This document shows, in pieces, positions 17,895 through 28,216 of a stretch of DNA of 64,000 nt. Numbering within the stretch: position 1 is the first letter of the stretch; every line of letters starts with the position of its first letter. The notes below the pieces were generated by a model that saw nothing but the letters and a program-made list of their open reading frames with translations, made no database searches and was not told where the DNA came from. Origin of the DNA: an uncultured Pseudomonadota bacterium (GTDB taxonomy: Bacteria > Pseudomonadota > Gammaproteobacteria > Methylococcales > Methylomonadaceae). Made by a program: the position numbers and the translations under genes. The DNA lies in contig CAIQDI010000026.1 in assembly GCA_903870545.1 (NCBI GenBank), positions 49,554 to 113,553 on the forward strand. The letters run 5' to 3'.

Positions 17895-20525
17895 TTAACC
17901 TTGTATGAAAATTTGATTCGCATTTAATTGTGTGACGTTACTCAGAATCGCAAATTCGATCGGAGCCGCACCGCCCAAACCATCGCTATCGTAAAACAAA
18001 CTGTGGTTTAACACGTTAAAAATAATGCGTTGTAGCGTATTTTCAGCGGTCGTCGTAGTATTTCCAACTAAAAATTTATCCGTTGTTAACGAATTGCCGC
18101 TATTCAAACCGCTAAAAATTGCCCGATCCAACGTTAATTTATCTTCGGTGACATTAAAATCCGTAATCACATCCACATTGAACGCGCTTAATGTCGAAGC
18201 AAAAACAAAATTATCGCTGCCCGCGTTGCCCGTTAATTGATTGGCGACGCTGTTCCCGATTAGCGTATCGTCAGCAGAACCGCCAATGGCTTTTTCAATC
18301 ACCGTGTCGTAAGCAATCGAAAGATTGTCTTTTGCCGGATAAAGTTTGGTTGAATTGTCGCTGTACATCAACGTTGCCGCGCCAATTGAACTGAATTGCC
18401 CTGCTCTCAAATCGATGACTTGAACTTGTGTTTGATTACTCGCATCAATGGTATCGACACCACCACCATCCCAAATTGTCATGCGCGGGTTGGTATTTAA
18501 ATCCCAACGATAAACCGTATCGCTCACGTTATAACTCGTATTCGCGCCATATAACGATTGAATGGCAGCCATATCGTAAAGCAAAGGCGTTTTTTCAAAA
18601 ATTGCCGCTGAATTCGTGTTTAAATCATAACTATCAGCGGTCATGTTTGTATAATTGTTATAAGACATCAGCGTGTATTGCTCATTGTCTTTGGCATCAA
18701 TTAAATAAGGCGCGTTAGACACTCCACCATTCAGATATTGTTGCGGATGTTTTAAACCCAAAGCGTGACCCATTTCATGTAAAAGCGTCGAATAGCCATA
18801 ACTTCCCACGCTCACGTCGGAATTACTTTTGTCCGATAAATCAACACGAATCAGCGCATTTAAAAAATCATTCATCCACGACAACGGCGTAGAAGTGTCG
18901 GCGGCGGCGGCACCTAAATTGCTGACATTGGTGAACGTAATATCTGCTTTTTCGGAACTGCCGCTGGGTATTTCCACAAATTTCAGTTTGGCGATATTGG
19001 CGTATTCTTGAAACGCCAAACGAGTAGCGGCTTGTTGCGCGTCACTAAATTTCGTTGGATTCGGGCTTGCGTCCGTAGGGTTGGGAATTTTACTTAAATC
19101 AAAACTGTACGTTAAAACCAAATTGCCATCGGCATCACGTTGAAAGGGTGTTTTAGGATGGTCAATATCCGCTTTTAAATCACTCGGCGCGGTCGATGTA
19201 AACGTGGTGTTGAAGCTAATCGAAGTCGCAATAATCGGAATATCCAGCGTTTTTAAAACTGAAAACGGTGAAATCGCGCTGACGTTCAAATAATAGGTTC
19301 CAGCACTGAGTTCATAAGCGTGCGACGTTTGTTTGTTCAGAAAATAAGTGTAATTAACCCACGGCAAACTGCCATTTACTTCAGGTTTCCAAAATTCAAT
19401 ATTAAACTGTTCGGCAAAATCCGTGGTGTCGAGCGTGAATTTGGTGGCGTTATCGAGCGTGAATTTATAATAAACATCGGTTTGCTGGGCGGCTAATTCG
19501 GCATGAATCGTGGATGTTGCCGCATTAAATTGTAACGCGGGCAAAATAAAATCGTCCGACGGTTCGGTATTCAGTAACACGTTAAAATCGGCTACTTGAT
19601 TCAATCGCGCATCTGTTGACGAAACCGCTTCTTTTTCAATTCGCAATAGGTAATCGCCAGCGGGTAAATTTTTATAACGTGTTAATTGACCGCTTGCATC
19701 AAAATTACTATTGAAATACGTCACGCCATTTTGACCATCACTGGTAAAAAGAGCGGCTTGAATGACATCTGCATTTTTACTTAAATCCTGCACATTCAGC
19801 GTGCTGGATGCCGTCAAATTGATTTTGTACCACGTTTGCGCGTTCTTCGAAGCTTCTAAACTGCCTTGAAAAACAACCCGATTAGTTATGTTATCCGTTT
19901 GTGTTAAATCAAACGCTAACTTTGCGTCACTCGCTCGAATTCGCCATTGTTCGGTTTCAAAGGTCGAATAATCCACACCATTCGTCACGCTGGGCGAATA
20001 GGTTAATAACGTTGTCACGCTGTCCAACTGATTGACGTTATTGGTTTGATAGACAAACGGAGCTTTCGCTTCAAAGTTTTGCGTGCTGGTGATAAGTGTA
20101 ATTGGCGTGGTGGGAACAGGCGTAACAATGCTGATAGGTGCTAAAGTCGTAATCACCGTGGGAGTTAACGCGCTGATAACCTGACCATTAACCGCCAAAC
20201 CAAAACCGGCTGCGCTTGCCGCGAAAGTCGCTTTAATCGTATTATCGGAAAAAGCCAAAAGCGTTCCATCGCTATCATCTTGTACACCAATGCTGGCAAT
20301 TAACGCATTTGCGCTACTGTAAATTTGTAAGACATTCCCTGACTGTTTGAATTTGTAATTGGCAAGAGAATTGGTGAGTTGTACTTGTTCGACATTGGCA
20401 TCGACAATTAAATTCGTCACACCCGCCGCCACTTTGACGGTTTCTGAACCGCGACTTCCGAACACGATATTATTACTTTCGCTAAAGGTAAATGTGTCGC
20501 CCGCATCTAAAAATGTTTTAGCCAT
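17895..20525 (-). CDS. secreted RTX metzincin protease (serralysin-like, M10-type)
   Basis: 876 residues without a signal peptide. Residues 1-120 are the same beta module found twice in the convergent 934-aa protein. Residues ~165-430 hold pre-peptidase-like beta domains. The catalytic region shows the zinc motif HEMGHALGLKH near residue 580 and a Met-turn YTLMSYNNY downstream, which together define a metzincin. The C-terminus (from ~755) has GSADDTLIGN and GNAGSDNFVF RTX turns, then the serralysin-type end (VDVITDFNVTEDKLTL), the usual type I secretion signal. Calcium would be needed for folding outside the cell. No inhibitor or T1SS genes are adjacent. The N-terminal module fusion is unusual for the family. 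Confidence 0.9.
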   Translation of the reverse strand: MAKTFLDAGDTFTFSESNNIVFGSRGSETVKVAAGVTNLIVDANVEQVQLTNSLANYKFKQSGNVLQIYSSANALIASIGVQDDSDGTLLAFSDNTIKATFAASAAGFGLAVNGQVISALTPTVITTLAPISIVTPVPTTPITLITSTQNFEAKAPFVYQTNNVNQLDSVTTLLTYSPSVTNGVDYSTFETEQWRIRASDAKLAFDLTQTDNITNRVVFQGSLEASKNAQTWYKINLTASSTLNVQDLSKNADVIQAALFTSDGQNGVTYFNSNFDASGQLTRYKNLPAGDYLLRIEKEAVSSTDARLNQVADFNVLLNTEPSDDFILPALQFNAATSTIHAELAAQQTDVYYKFTLDNATKFTLDTTDFAEQFNIEFWKPEVNGSLPWVNYTYFLNKQTSHAYELSAGTYYLNVSAISPFSVLKTLDIPIIATSISFNTTFTSTAPSDLKADIDHPKTPFQRDADGNLVLTYSFDLSKIPNPTDASPNPTKFSDAQQAATRLAFQEYANIAKLKFVEIPSGSSEKADITFTNVSNLGAAAADTSTPLSWMNDFLNALIRVDLSDKSNSDVSVGSYGYSTLLHEMGHALGLKHPQQYLNGGVSNAPYLIDAKDNEQYTLMSYNNYTNMTADSYDLNTNSAAIFEKTPLLYDMAAIQSLYGANTSYNVSDTVYRWDLNTNPRMTIWDGGGVDTIDASNQTQVQVIDLRAGQFSSIGAATLMYSDNSTKLYPAKDNLSIAYDTVIEKAIGGSADDTLIGNSVANQLTGNAGSDNFVFASTLSAFNVDVITDFNVTEDKLTLDRAIFSGLNSGNSLTTDKFLVGNTTTTAENTLQRIIFNVLNHSLFYDSDGLGGAAPIEFAILSNVTQLNANQIFIQG

Positions 20526-20597
20526 TTTGAAAAATTCCTAAAAGTAAAAGTACAACGTAAATTTTGAAAACTGAGTTTAGATTCTAATCACTGAAAT

Positions 20598-22652
20598 TTA
20601 AAATTGCCAATTGAATTTTGCGTAAACGCCACGGGAAATATAAGTGACTTGCGGTTGTAAAAAATCACCTTGATATTCGATATGTTGCGTTTGAATGAGA
20701 TTTTGCCCAATCAATGACAATTCCAAGCCTTTCACCGGTCGCCATGCCACTCGCATATCAGTATTAAAATAATCGTTAATCGGTTTTTTATTCGCCACGG
20801 TCGAACTCGTATAACGCCACCAGACATCAAAATCAATATCGTGTGTGACGTTAAAATTGGTGCGTAATGAAGCCTGATGTTGGGGTGTAGAGCTTTCATT
20901 TTTATTGACCGCATAAAAATCCGACTTCACTGTCGCATAAGCAGGTTTTACATCGATGTTAATGAAAGCGTAACTCAAATAATTCCGCCACCATTCTGTG
21001 GTTTGCCAATTCACACTGAGTTCTGCACCATAACTTTGTGCTTTTAAGTTATTTTCGGCACGCAATGAGGAAGCAATCGCCGGAATTCCTAAACTATTAT
21101 TGAGCGTCGGCGACCCCGCCGAAGTCATACCCACCATGCTGTCATAGTGTGAATAAAAAAGAGTGGTGTCGGCGGTTAATCCGCCATTAAACGCGCCACG
21201 CCAACCAATCTGATACATATTTACATTTTCTGCATCCATGCCTGGTTTGCCGGTGATTTTCACCATAACCGGCAATTCCGCGCCACCCACATTCCGTAGC
21301 GAATTATAAATTAAGTAAGAAGTATTGTTCGTTTGACCATATCCAGGCTCTCGGATGGCGTGCGAAACACTTGACCATAACGTATTTTTATCATTGAGTT
21401 GCCAACTCAATGAGCCGGTTGGTTCAACTTCAAAGTGCGTTTGAGTGTAATACGAAAATTTTGAGCCAAAGGTAAGAATCCATCGTTTATCGTTATCTAA
21501 TGCCATTTCATCCTGAATAAATCCGTTGTAAATATCATTGCTAAAAATAGCCGGATTAAGTTTAAGCATGGTCGAATTACCCACATCGCTATTGGTACGC
21601 CTATAACCACCGCCCCACGTCACATTATTCCGTTCGTCAAAAGAAAAATAATGGGTGAAATCCATATCAAAAATATCGGATTTCATTTGTACCTGGTAAT
21701 CTTTTACATTCGCGCGTTCGTAAAACGAGTGAATTGCCCAATGATTTTTGGCGTTTAGATAGTGTTCCCATTTGGTCAAAAAATGTCCATTTTGATGATT
21801 ATAAGGTTCGCTGTTAATCGCTTGGTTGTAAGGCGGTTTTAATAGCGTCAACGAACCGGTTTCTTCATCATTATTTTCTGTCCAACTGGCATCCGCCATC
21901 ACGGTATTGTCTTGTTTGTCGTTCCAATCAAAACGCGCTCCATTCGTCCAACCCGAACCCGCTTGTCCTTTAAAATTTTTATCACCGTTTGCATCGGCAA
22001 CATTGAAATAAGTGCCATAACCCCGCACGCTGGCGTTCTCGGTGATTTTTTTGGTGTAATCGAACCGCCCAAAACCGTGTTGTTCCGAACCACCACCCGC
22101 TGTTAAGTGTGCATTTTTTGTGCTTAACGCAGAATGGGTAATGATATTGATCACGCCATTCATCGCATTTACGCCCCAAATTGTGCCGCCTGCACCGCGA
22201 ATAATTTCAATTTTCTCAATCGATTCCATCGGTATGGATTGTAAATCCCGCCAAAATGATCCCGAACCAAGATTATTTGAAATGCTGCGCCCATCCACCA
22301 AAACCAAAAACCGATTGGCAGCTTGGTCATTAAGCCCACGAATACTGACGTTCCAATCGTGTGGGTTGATTTGGGTAACTTGTACACCCGGAGCCATGCG
22401 TAACGATTCGGGGATATTTGCCGCGCCAGAACGACGAATATCATCCGCACTAATGACAAACACCGGTGCGGCAGTTTTTGATAACGGTTTTTCACTTTTT
22501 GTAGAAATAGAAACGCTTTGCTCCATCAATTCTTCTACACTCATATCGAGCAGCGCGTCTATGTCAGAATCCGATTCAGCGTCGGCGTGAACAGAAAAAC
22601 TCATAATTAACAGGGATGCAATCATACTGCACAGCCGAAATATTTTAGCCAT
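20598..22652 (-). CDS. TonB-dependent outer-membrane receptor
   Basis: 684 residues. A signal peptide (cleavage near AHA/DAE, ~residue 24) is followed by a short extension and a plug domain (TKSEKPLSKTAAPVFVISADDI, SLRMAPGVQV, VLVDGRSI, EIIRGAGGTIWGVNAMNGVINI). A 22-stranded barrel ends in KFNWQF with the terminal Phe expected for BAM insertion. The plug resembles the CirA/BtuB/vibriobactin-type receptors. The ligand (siderophore, cobalamin or other) cannot be decided; no riboswitch or Fur box was recognised upstream. The CpdA-like phosphodiesterase gene lies 23 bases upstream on the same strand. Confidence 0.92.
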   Translation of the reverse strand: MAKIFRLCSMIASLLIMSFSVHADAESDSDIDALLDMSVEELMEQSVSISTKSEKPLSKTAAPVFVISADDIRRSGAANIPESLRMAPGVQVTQINPHDWNVSIRGLNDQAANRFLVLVDGRSISNNLGSGSFWRDLQSIPMESIEKIEIIRGAGGTIWGVNAMNGVINIITHSALSTKNAHLTAGGGSEQHGFGRFDYTKKITENASVRGYGTYFNVADANGDKNFKGQAGSGWTNGARFDWNDKQDNTVMADASWTENNDEETGSLTLLKPPYNQAINSEPYNHQNGHFLTKWEHYLNAKNHWAIHSFYERANVKDYQVQMKSDIFDMDFTHYFSFDERNNVTWGGGYRRTNSDVGNSTMLKLNPAIFSNDIYNGFIQDEMALDNDKRWILTFGSKFSYYTQTHFEVEPTGSLSWQLNDKNTLWSSVSHAIREPGYGQTNNTSYLIYNSLRNVGGAELPVMVKITGKPGMDAENVNMYQIGWRGAFNGGLTADTTLFYSHYDSMVGMTSAGSPTLNNSLGIPAIASSLRAENNLKAQSYGAELSVNWQTTEWWRNYLSYAFINIDVKPAYATVKSDFYAVNKNESSTPQHQASLRTNFNVTHDIDFDVWWRYTSSTVANKKPINDYFNTDMRVAWRPVKGLELSLIGQNLIQTQHIEYQGDFLQPQVTYISRGVYAKFNWQF

Positions 22653-22675
22653 TTTGAAAACTCCCTGTGAAAAAC

Positions 22676-23473
22676 TTAATAACCTGAAACGTCTAATTCT
22701 AATTCATGCAGCGGCGTATCAAGACGATGTACGGTTGAAGTAACCGCGCCATCGTCATACAAATCAAGTGTTCGATAACCGGGTGGCGTTCTATCCATGG
22801 CAAAATTTGCACTATTCAACGCAAATTGAAAGCAGGTCGAAGGCGTACCAAGAACCAACACATCGGCAAACTTTTTATTCATCTCTTGATGAATATGTCC
22901 GTTTGTTATCGCTCGAACATTCGGATGACGTGCCACAATGTCTAAAAATTCCTGACTATTTTCAATTTGCATGGTATCGAGCCACACGCTGTCTGTCGGT
23001 AAACAATGATGATGCACCGCAATTAACGTAAATAAATCACTTTTTTCTGTTAAACACGCTTCTAAAAAATCCAATTCAGTTTGTTCTAATCGCCCCGATT
23101 CGCTACCGATAATCTGGCTGTTGAGCATGATAATTTGCCAGTTTTCCACGCAGGTTTGTTTGCGGCAATTTACTTGTTCAGTATTCAAAATTTGCTGCAT
23201 CAACGGATAATCATCGTGATTTCCCGCTAAACATAAAACGGGTAATTGGTAGCTTTCAATTTTGTGCAAAATGCGTTCATAACTCGCAACACAAGGCGAT
23301 TGAGCCAAATCACCAGTCAACAAAATTGCATCGTAATCCGAGCGTAAATTAAAAGCATGTTCCAATACTGCATGGAAATAATGCTCTGTTTTAACGCCTA
23401 ATAAGGCACTTTCTGCGGTGGACAAAATGTGTAAATCCGTAACTTGTAATAGCGACAAACAAGGCGATTTCAT
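22676..23473 (-). CDS. cpdA: CpdA-like 3',5'-cyclic-AMP phosphodiesterase (metallophosphoesterase)
   Basis: 265 residues, close to E. coli CpdA. The metal-binding motifs of the calcineurin-like fold are in order: DLH (~residue 13), GDLAQ (~54), GNHDD (~90), HHH (~156), and NGHIHQE (~195). In this family they hold two metals that hydrolyse cAMP or related cyclic nucleotides. It sits 7 bases downstream of argA and 23 bases before the TonB receptor gene. Other metallophosphoesterase substrates are possible because the active site alone does not define specificity. Confidence 0.82.
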   Translation of the reverse strand: MKSPCLSLLQVTDLHILSTAESALLGVKTEHYFHAVLEHAFNLRSDYDAILLTGDLAQSPCVASYERILHKIESYQLPVLCLAGNHDDYPLMQQILNTEQVNCRKQTCVENWQIIMLNSQIIGSESGRLEQTELDFLEACLTEKSDLFTLIAVHHHCLPTDSVWLDTMQIENSQEFLDIVARHPNVRAITNGHIHQEMNKKFADVLVLGTPSTCFQFALNSANFAMDRTPPGYRTLDLYDDGAVTSTVHRLDTPLHELELDVSGY

Positions 23474-23480
23474 TTGATAA

Positions 23481-24761
23481 TTACTCGATAGTTTTAAAAA
23501 GAATTTTAGAATTTCGTAGCGGATTATAAAGAGCTTTTAGAAAATCAGGAACATTAACCCATTCACACGGCGTAAAACCGCGCTCAATAAACCACTGAAC
23601 GGTTTGCGTTGACAACACAAATAGCGTTTTTACGCCGCTTTTTTTAGCGATATTTAAGGCAGTTGAAAAAAGGCGTTGTCCGCGTGCGCCGCCTTGATAA
23701 TTTTTGTGAACGGCGAGGCACGCTAAAATCGCACTTTTTTCAGTCGTGTTAATGTGTAAAGCGGTGCAACCAATAATCAGTCCGTCGCGTTCGATGACCA
23801 CATAATCAGCGATGTCCATTTCAATTTTCTCGCGTGAACGTTTCGCCAAAATGCCCTGTTGTTCGAGCGGTTTAATCAATTCTAAAATGCCGCCGATGTC
23901 GTTCAATGTCGCGGTGCGGCAGATTTCATAAGGCGTAGAACTGATTAACGTGCCAACGCCGTCGCGTGTGAAAAGTTCTTGCAGCAACGCGCCGTCAATG
24001 TGGCGATTGATTAAATGCACTCGCGCAATGCCCGCGTCGCAACTTTCAACGGCGGCGTTTAGCGCAAATCTCGTTGGCATTTTTTTGACTTCTTCGGTCG
24101 TCAATTGAGCAATTAAACGCCCATTTTCATCGACGCAACTTTCTTCGGTCAGAAAAATCAATTTTTCCGCATTCAACGCAATTGCCACGGCGGTCGCGAC
24201 CTGTTCCGCCGACAAATTAAACACGTCGCCGCTGGGCGAATAACCAATCGGCGAGATTAACACCAGATTATTTTGTTCAAGTTGCGCCTGAATTGCCGCG
24301 CCGTTAATGCGCCGAACTGCGCCCGTATTGGCGTAATCGATACCGTCAATCACGCCAATCGGTTTGGCGACGATAAAATTACCCGACACAACATTTAACT
24401 CAGAATTCGCCATCGGTGAATTTGCCAAACCCATCGACAAGGACGATTCAATTTCAACCCGCACCAGCCCTGCCGCTTCTTTTACGCATTGCAACGCCAC
24501 GTCGTCCGTGATTCGCAACCGATTATGGAAACGCGCGGGATGATTCAATTTTTGCAAACGCGCGTCGATTTGCGGACGAATTCCGTGAACCAAAACGAGC
24601 CGAATTCCCAAGCTACTGAGCAACGCAAAATCATGAATTAGATTTTGAAACGAATCATCTTGCAATGCTTCGCCACCAAAATTGATGACGAAAATTTTAT
24701 TTCGATGCGCCTGAATGTACGGCGACGAGCCACGAAACCATTTAACGAAATTATTTTCCAT
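23481..24761 (-). CDS. argA: N-acetylglutamate synthase (fused kinase-like and GNAT domains)
   Basis: The start chosen is the ATG at 24761, whose A overlaps the stop of the upstream TPR gene (TGATG). A longer reading to 24809 adds 16 residues inside that gene and is less likely. The product is 426 residues. The N-terminal amino-acid-kinase-like domain has VINFGGEAL and LVLVHGIRPQID; the C-terminal acetyltransferase domain has ACLAVHKNYQGGARGQRLF. It makes N-acetylglutamate, the first step of arginine synthesis, and is typically inhibited by arginine through the kinase-like domain. Length matches classical ArgA. Confidence 0.94.
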   Translation of the reverse strand: MENNFVKWFRGSSPYIQAHRNKIFVINFGGEALQDDSFQNLIHDFALLSSLGIRLVLVHGIRPQIDARLQKLNHPARFHNRLRITDDVALQCVKEAAGLVRVEIESSLSMGLANSPMANSELNVVSGNFIVAKPIGVIDGIDYANTGAVRRINGAAIQAQLEQNNLVLISPIGYSPSGDVFNLSAEQVATAVAIALNAEKLIFLTEESCVDENGRLIAQLTTEEVKKMPTRFALNAAVESCDAGIARVHLINRHIDGALLQELFTRDGVGTLISSTPYEICRTATLNDIGGILELIKPLEQQGILAKRSREKIEMDIADYVVIERDGLIIGCTALHINTTEKSAILACLAVHKNYQGGARGQRLFSTALNIAKKSGVKTLFVLSTQTVQWFIERGFTPCEWVNVPDFLKALYNPLRNSKILFKTIE

Positions 24762-26389
24762 CACAATTGCTTCAACGCTATTTTTACATTTTCCAACACA
24801 CCCGCCCAATCACCGATTTCTGGCTGACGAAACAAACGCATATTTTTATACCAAATCGAATCGTCGCGTTCGAGTAACCATCGCCAATCGGGGACTTTTG
24901 TAATCAGCGTCCAAACGGGTAAATTCAACGCACCCGCCAAATGAGCGGGCGCAGAATCCACCGTAATCAATAAATCCAACACGCTCAACAATGCGGCGGT
25001 ATCGGTGAAATCATGAATGAAAGGCGCGGCATTCAAAATTGTTAAATTTTCAGGGCAATTTTCCAATTCTTTTTGCGCTTTTTCGCCCAATTGCAAACTG
25101 ATAAACGTGACATTTTGAACATTTGCCAACGTCGCCAATTCCGCAAATTCAATCGAGCGATTGGCATCATTCGCATGAACAGGATTTCCCGCCCAAACCA
25201 AACCAACGCGCTTATTTTTAGCTGGAATGCGCTGTTGTAACCAGTCGCGCCACGCCATAATTTTCGTTTCATCGGCTGACAAATACGGCAAATTTAACGG
25301 CACCGTTTCCAGCGTTGTTTGAAACCAAAACGGCAACGCCAACGGAAACACCCAAAAATCAAACGTCGTTTGATGCTGTTCGCCGTTATCCAACACGCGG
25401 TCAATCCACGGAATCGTTTGAAATAATGCCAGCAACGGTTTCGTCACCAACACCCAAACCGTCGCGCCCATCGCTTTCAACTGTTCGGCATAACGCACAA
25501 ATTGAATTAAATCGCCGAATCCTTGTTCGGAATGAATCAAAATCGTTTTGCCTTGCAACGGTTCACCGTTCCATTGTGGCGCGTTTAAATTCGGCGTATT
25601 CGGTTTGCTCGGATTGGTATTTTGCGGATGATAAAACCATTGATATTGCGCCCAACCTTCGCGCAATCGCCCGACTAACATCAGCAACAATGCAAAATTA
25701 TAATGCGCGTCGATAAAGTGCGGATCGAGTTGCAACGCCGTCAAAAACCGCTGTTCCGATTCGACAAATTGCGCCTGATTTTTTAACACGATGCCCAAAT
25801 TGCTGTGCGCTTTGGCGTGATTCGGATCGATTAAAATAGCTTCTCGATAATGCGTTTCAGCGGCGGCGAAACGCGCTAATTTTTGCAGCGTAATGGCGTA
25901 ATTGTAATGCGCTTCCGCGTAATCGGGACGCAATGAAATTGCTTGTTGATAACTCGTTTCCGCGTCATTTAAACGTTTTAATTTTTCTAGCGTAATGCCT
26001 AAATTATTGTGCGCGACAGCAAGATTGGGTGAAATTTTAATCGCGTGCCGTAAACATTTTTCAGCATCATTCAAACGGTTTTGTTCTTGATAAGTATTGC
26101 CCAAATTGCTCCACGCTTCCGCATCGTTGGGCGACAAATCGGCAGCGGTTTGTTTGGCTTCGAGCGATTCTTCGATTCTGCCAACCGATTGCAACACCGC
26201 GCCTAACACTTTCCAACCAAAACCGTGTTTCGGAAAACGTTGCATTAAATCTCGCGCAGCGGTTTCCGCTTCGGCAAATTGGCGTTGATTGTAAAGCGCG
26301 GCGAGTGTGTTTATTTCAATTTGTGTTGGTGCGGCAATTGGACGTTGTGGCATTTTTTTTGTCGGTTTAAACGGCGTGTTCTTTTTCAT
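24761..26389 (-). CDS. TPR protein with C-terminal glycosyltransferase-like (GT9-type) domain
   Basis: 542 residues. Residues ~25-245 hold about six TPR units (e.g. AEAWSNLGNTYQEQNRLNDAEK, AVAHNNLGITLEKLKRLNDAE). The C-terminal half has GFGDLIQFVRYAEQL, RVGLVWAGNP and TVDSAPAHLAGALNLPVWTL, the donor-binding pattern of ADP-heptose-type GT-B enzymes. Such fusions are often linked to protein or surface glycosylation; the acceptor is unknown. It starts 3 bases after the tusA stop and overlaps argA. No signal peptide, so cytoplasmic. Confidence 0.85.
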   Translation of the reverse strand: MKKNTPFKPTKKMPQRPIAAPTQIEINTLAALYNQRQFAEAETAARDLMQRFPKHGFGWKVLGAVLQSVGRIEESLEAKQTAADLSPNDAEAWSNLGNTYQEQNRLNDAEKCLRHAIKISPNLAVAHNNLGITLEKLKRLNDAETSYQQAISLRPDYAEAHYNYAITLQKLARFAAAETHYREAILIDPNHAKAHSNLGIVLKNQAQFVESEQRFLTALQLDPHFIDAHYNFALLLMLVGRLREGWAQYQWFYHPQNTNPSKPNTPNLNAPQWNGEPLQGKTILIHSEQGFGDLIQFVRYAEQLKAMGATVWVLVTKPLLALFQTIPWIDRVLDNGEQHQTTFDFWVFPLALPFWFQTTLETVPLNLPYLSADETKIMAWRDWLQQRIPAKNKRVGLVWAGNPVHANDANRSIEFAELATLANVQNVTFISLQLGEKAQKELENCPENLTILNAAPFIHDFTDTAALLSVLDLLITVDSAPAHLAGALNLPVWTLITKVPDWRWLLERDDSIWYKNMRLFRQPEIGDWAGVLENVKIALKQL

Positions 26390-26392
26390 AAC

Positions 26393-26623
26393 TTAGGCTT
26401 TTCTAATATAAAACGTCTGCACATTTTCGTGTTTGGTAATGGAAATAATTTCGTGCGCGACCTGTTGACAAAAAACGCCAAAATCCAAATGTGCCGCAGG
26501 ATCCGACACTAAAATTTTCACCACATCCGCAGAATTCAACTGATTCAAGGCTTTTTTAAGTTTCAATAACGGCATCGGACACTGCAAGCCGATGGCATCG
26601 ATTTCGAGCGTAAACGTATTCAT
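26393..26623 (-). CDS. TusA/SirA-family sulfur carrier protein
   Basis: 76 residues. The conserved CPMPLLK motif (~residues 15-21) carries the single sulfur-accepting Cys, and VSDPAAHLDFG is the other family patch. TusA-type proteins relay sulfane sulfur for tRNA thiolation or sulfur oxidation. It is 3 bases upstream of the TPR gene and diverges from cysG across a 77-base gap. The exact subfamily (TusA versus YedF-like) is not resolvable, so no symbol is given. Confidence 0.88.
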   Translation of the reverse strand: MNTFTLEIDAIGLQCPMPLLKLKKALNQLNSADVVKILVSDPAAHLDFGVFCQQVAHEIISITKHENVQTFYIRKA

Positions 26624-26700
26624 AAGGTTTTTAAGTTCAGGCGTAATTTCAAAATGTTTATAATATCACGCTAATCAAACCATTAAATCAGGTTACATTC

Positions 26701-28092
26701 ATGGATTATTTTCCCATTTGTCTTAAACTCAAAAACTTACCGTGTTTAGTTGTCGGCGCGGGCAGTTGTGCGGCACGAAAAATTGAATTGTTGGCGCGTG
26801 CTGGTGCAAAAATTACCGTCGTGGCGCGTGAAATTAGCCCGCAAATTGCCGCGATGCAAACCTCGCACAATTTAACACTTCAACAAAAAGAATTTGAGCC
26901 GAACGATTTGGCGGGTTTTAAATTGGTGATTTCAGCAACGAATCAGGCGGCAACCAATCAGCTGGTGAGCGAATGTGCTAATCAACAAGCTGTTTGGGTG
27001 AATGTGGTGGATAGTCCGGCGTTGTGCGATTTTATTTTTCCTGCGATTGTGGATCGTGCGCCGATTACGATTGCGATTTCATCCGGCGGTTCGTCGCCCG
27101 TTTTAGCACGCTTGTTACGCGCTAAAATTGAAACGTTGATTCCGCAGACTTACGGCATTTTGGGAAAATTAGCCGAAAAATTCCGCGAAACCGTCAAACA
27201 GAAAATTCATCCGCCGTCGAATCGCCGCATTTTTTGGGAAAATGTGTTGCAAGGTCGCGTGGCAGAATTGGTTTTTTCGGGTCAAATTGAAGCCGCCGAA
27301 CACGCTTTAAACGATATTATCAATGAAACATTTTTGCCTGAAAATAATGGCGAAGTGTATTTAATTGGCGCGGGGCCAGGCGCGGCAGATTTATTGACAT
27401 TTCGCGCGTTGCGGTTGATGCAGCAAGCCGATGTTGTTGTTTATGACCGCTTGGTGTCGCCGGATATTTTGGAAATGGCGCGACGTGATTCTGAAAAAAT
27501 TTACGTTGGCAAAGAACGCAGTCAACACGCTTTGCCACAAGAAGAAATTAACGCGCTGCTGGTTAAACTCGCGAAAGAAGGCAAGCGCGTAGCGCGATTA
27601 AAAGGCGGTGATCCATTTATTTTTGGGCGGGGCGGTGAAGAAATTGAAATTTTGGTCGAACACAATGTGGCGTTTCAAGTGGTTCCCGGCATTACAGCGG
27701 CGACGGGTTGTGCGAGTTATGCGGGTATTCCGCTGACGCATCGAGATTACGCGCAATCGTGTGTTTTTGTGACGGGACATTTGAAAGACGATTCGATCAA
27801 TTTGAACTGGACACAACTCGCTGCGCCAAATCAAACGGTCGTGATTTATATGGGTTTGGTCGGGCTGGAAAAAATTTGCGAAACGTTAATGGCACACGGA
27901 AGTGCAGCAGATTTGCCGATTGCGCTGATTGAAAAAGGCACGACTTCCCAACAGCGTGTCATTACCGGTACATTAAGCACGCTGCCTGAAATGGTGAAAC
28001 ACGAAACGATTAAACCGCCGACGCTGATTATTATTGGTACGGTGGTGAGTTTGCACGAAAAATTAAATTGGTTTGCGAATAAAGCCACATGA
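26701..28092 (+). CDS. cysG: bifunctional/trifunctional siroheme synthase
   Basis: 463 residues, equal to classical CysG. The N-terminal dehydrogenase/ferrochelatase has the NAD fold VVGAGSCAARKIELLARAG and the catalytic-region ISSGGSSPVLARLLR. From ~215 the SAM uroporphyrinogen III methyltransferase domain has GAGPGAADLLTFRALR, YDRLVSPDIL, GGDPFIFGRGGEE and VPGITAATGCASYAGIPLTHRDYA. It converts uroporphyrinogen III to siroheme for sulfite or nitrite reductase. No assimilatory sulfate genes are adjacent. Confidence 0.96.
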   Translation: MDYFPICLKLKNLPCLVVGAGSCAARKIELLARAGAKITVVAREISPQIAAMQTSHNLTLQQKEFEPNDLAGFKLVISATNQAATNQLVSECANQQAVWVNVVDSPALCDFIFPAIVDRAPITIAISSGGSSPVLARLLRAKIETLIPQTYGILGKLAEKFRETVKQKIHPPSNRRIFWENVLQGRVAELVFSGQIEAAEHALNDIINETFLPENNGEVYLIGAGPGAADLLTFRALRLMQQADVVVYDRLVSPDILEMARRDSEKIYVGKERSQHALPQEEINALLVKLAKEGKRVARLKGGDPFIFGRGGEEIEILVEHNVAFQVVPGITAATGCASYAGIPLTHRDYAQSCVFVTGHLKDDSINLNWTQLAAPNQTVVIYMGLVGLEKICETLMAHGSAADLPIALIEKGTTSQQRVITGTLSTLPEMVKHETIKPPTLIIIGTVVSLHEKLNWFANKAT

Positions 28093-28216
28093 ACAACGAT
28101 TTTTCAATAAAAGCGTTGAATTTTCGCGCCAAAATCCTTATCCTTTGCTACGTTCAAGTTCACATTGAATACTTTTTAAAACAAGAAAAACAACTTTTTA
28201 CTACCTTGAGGATATT

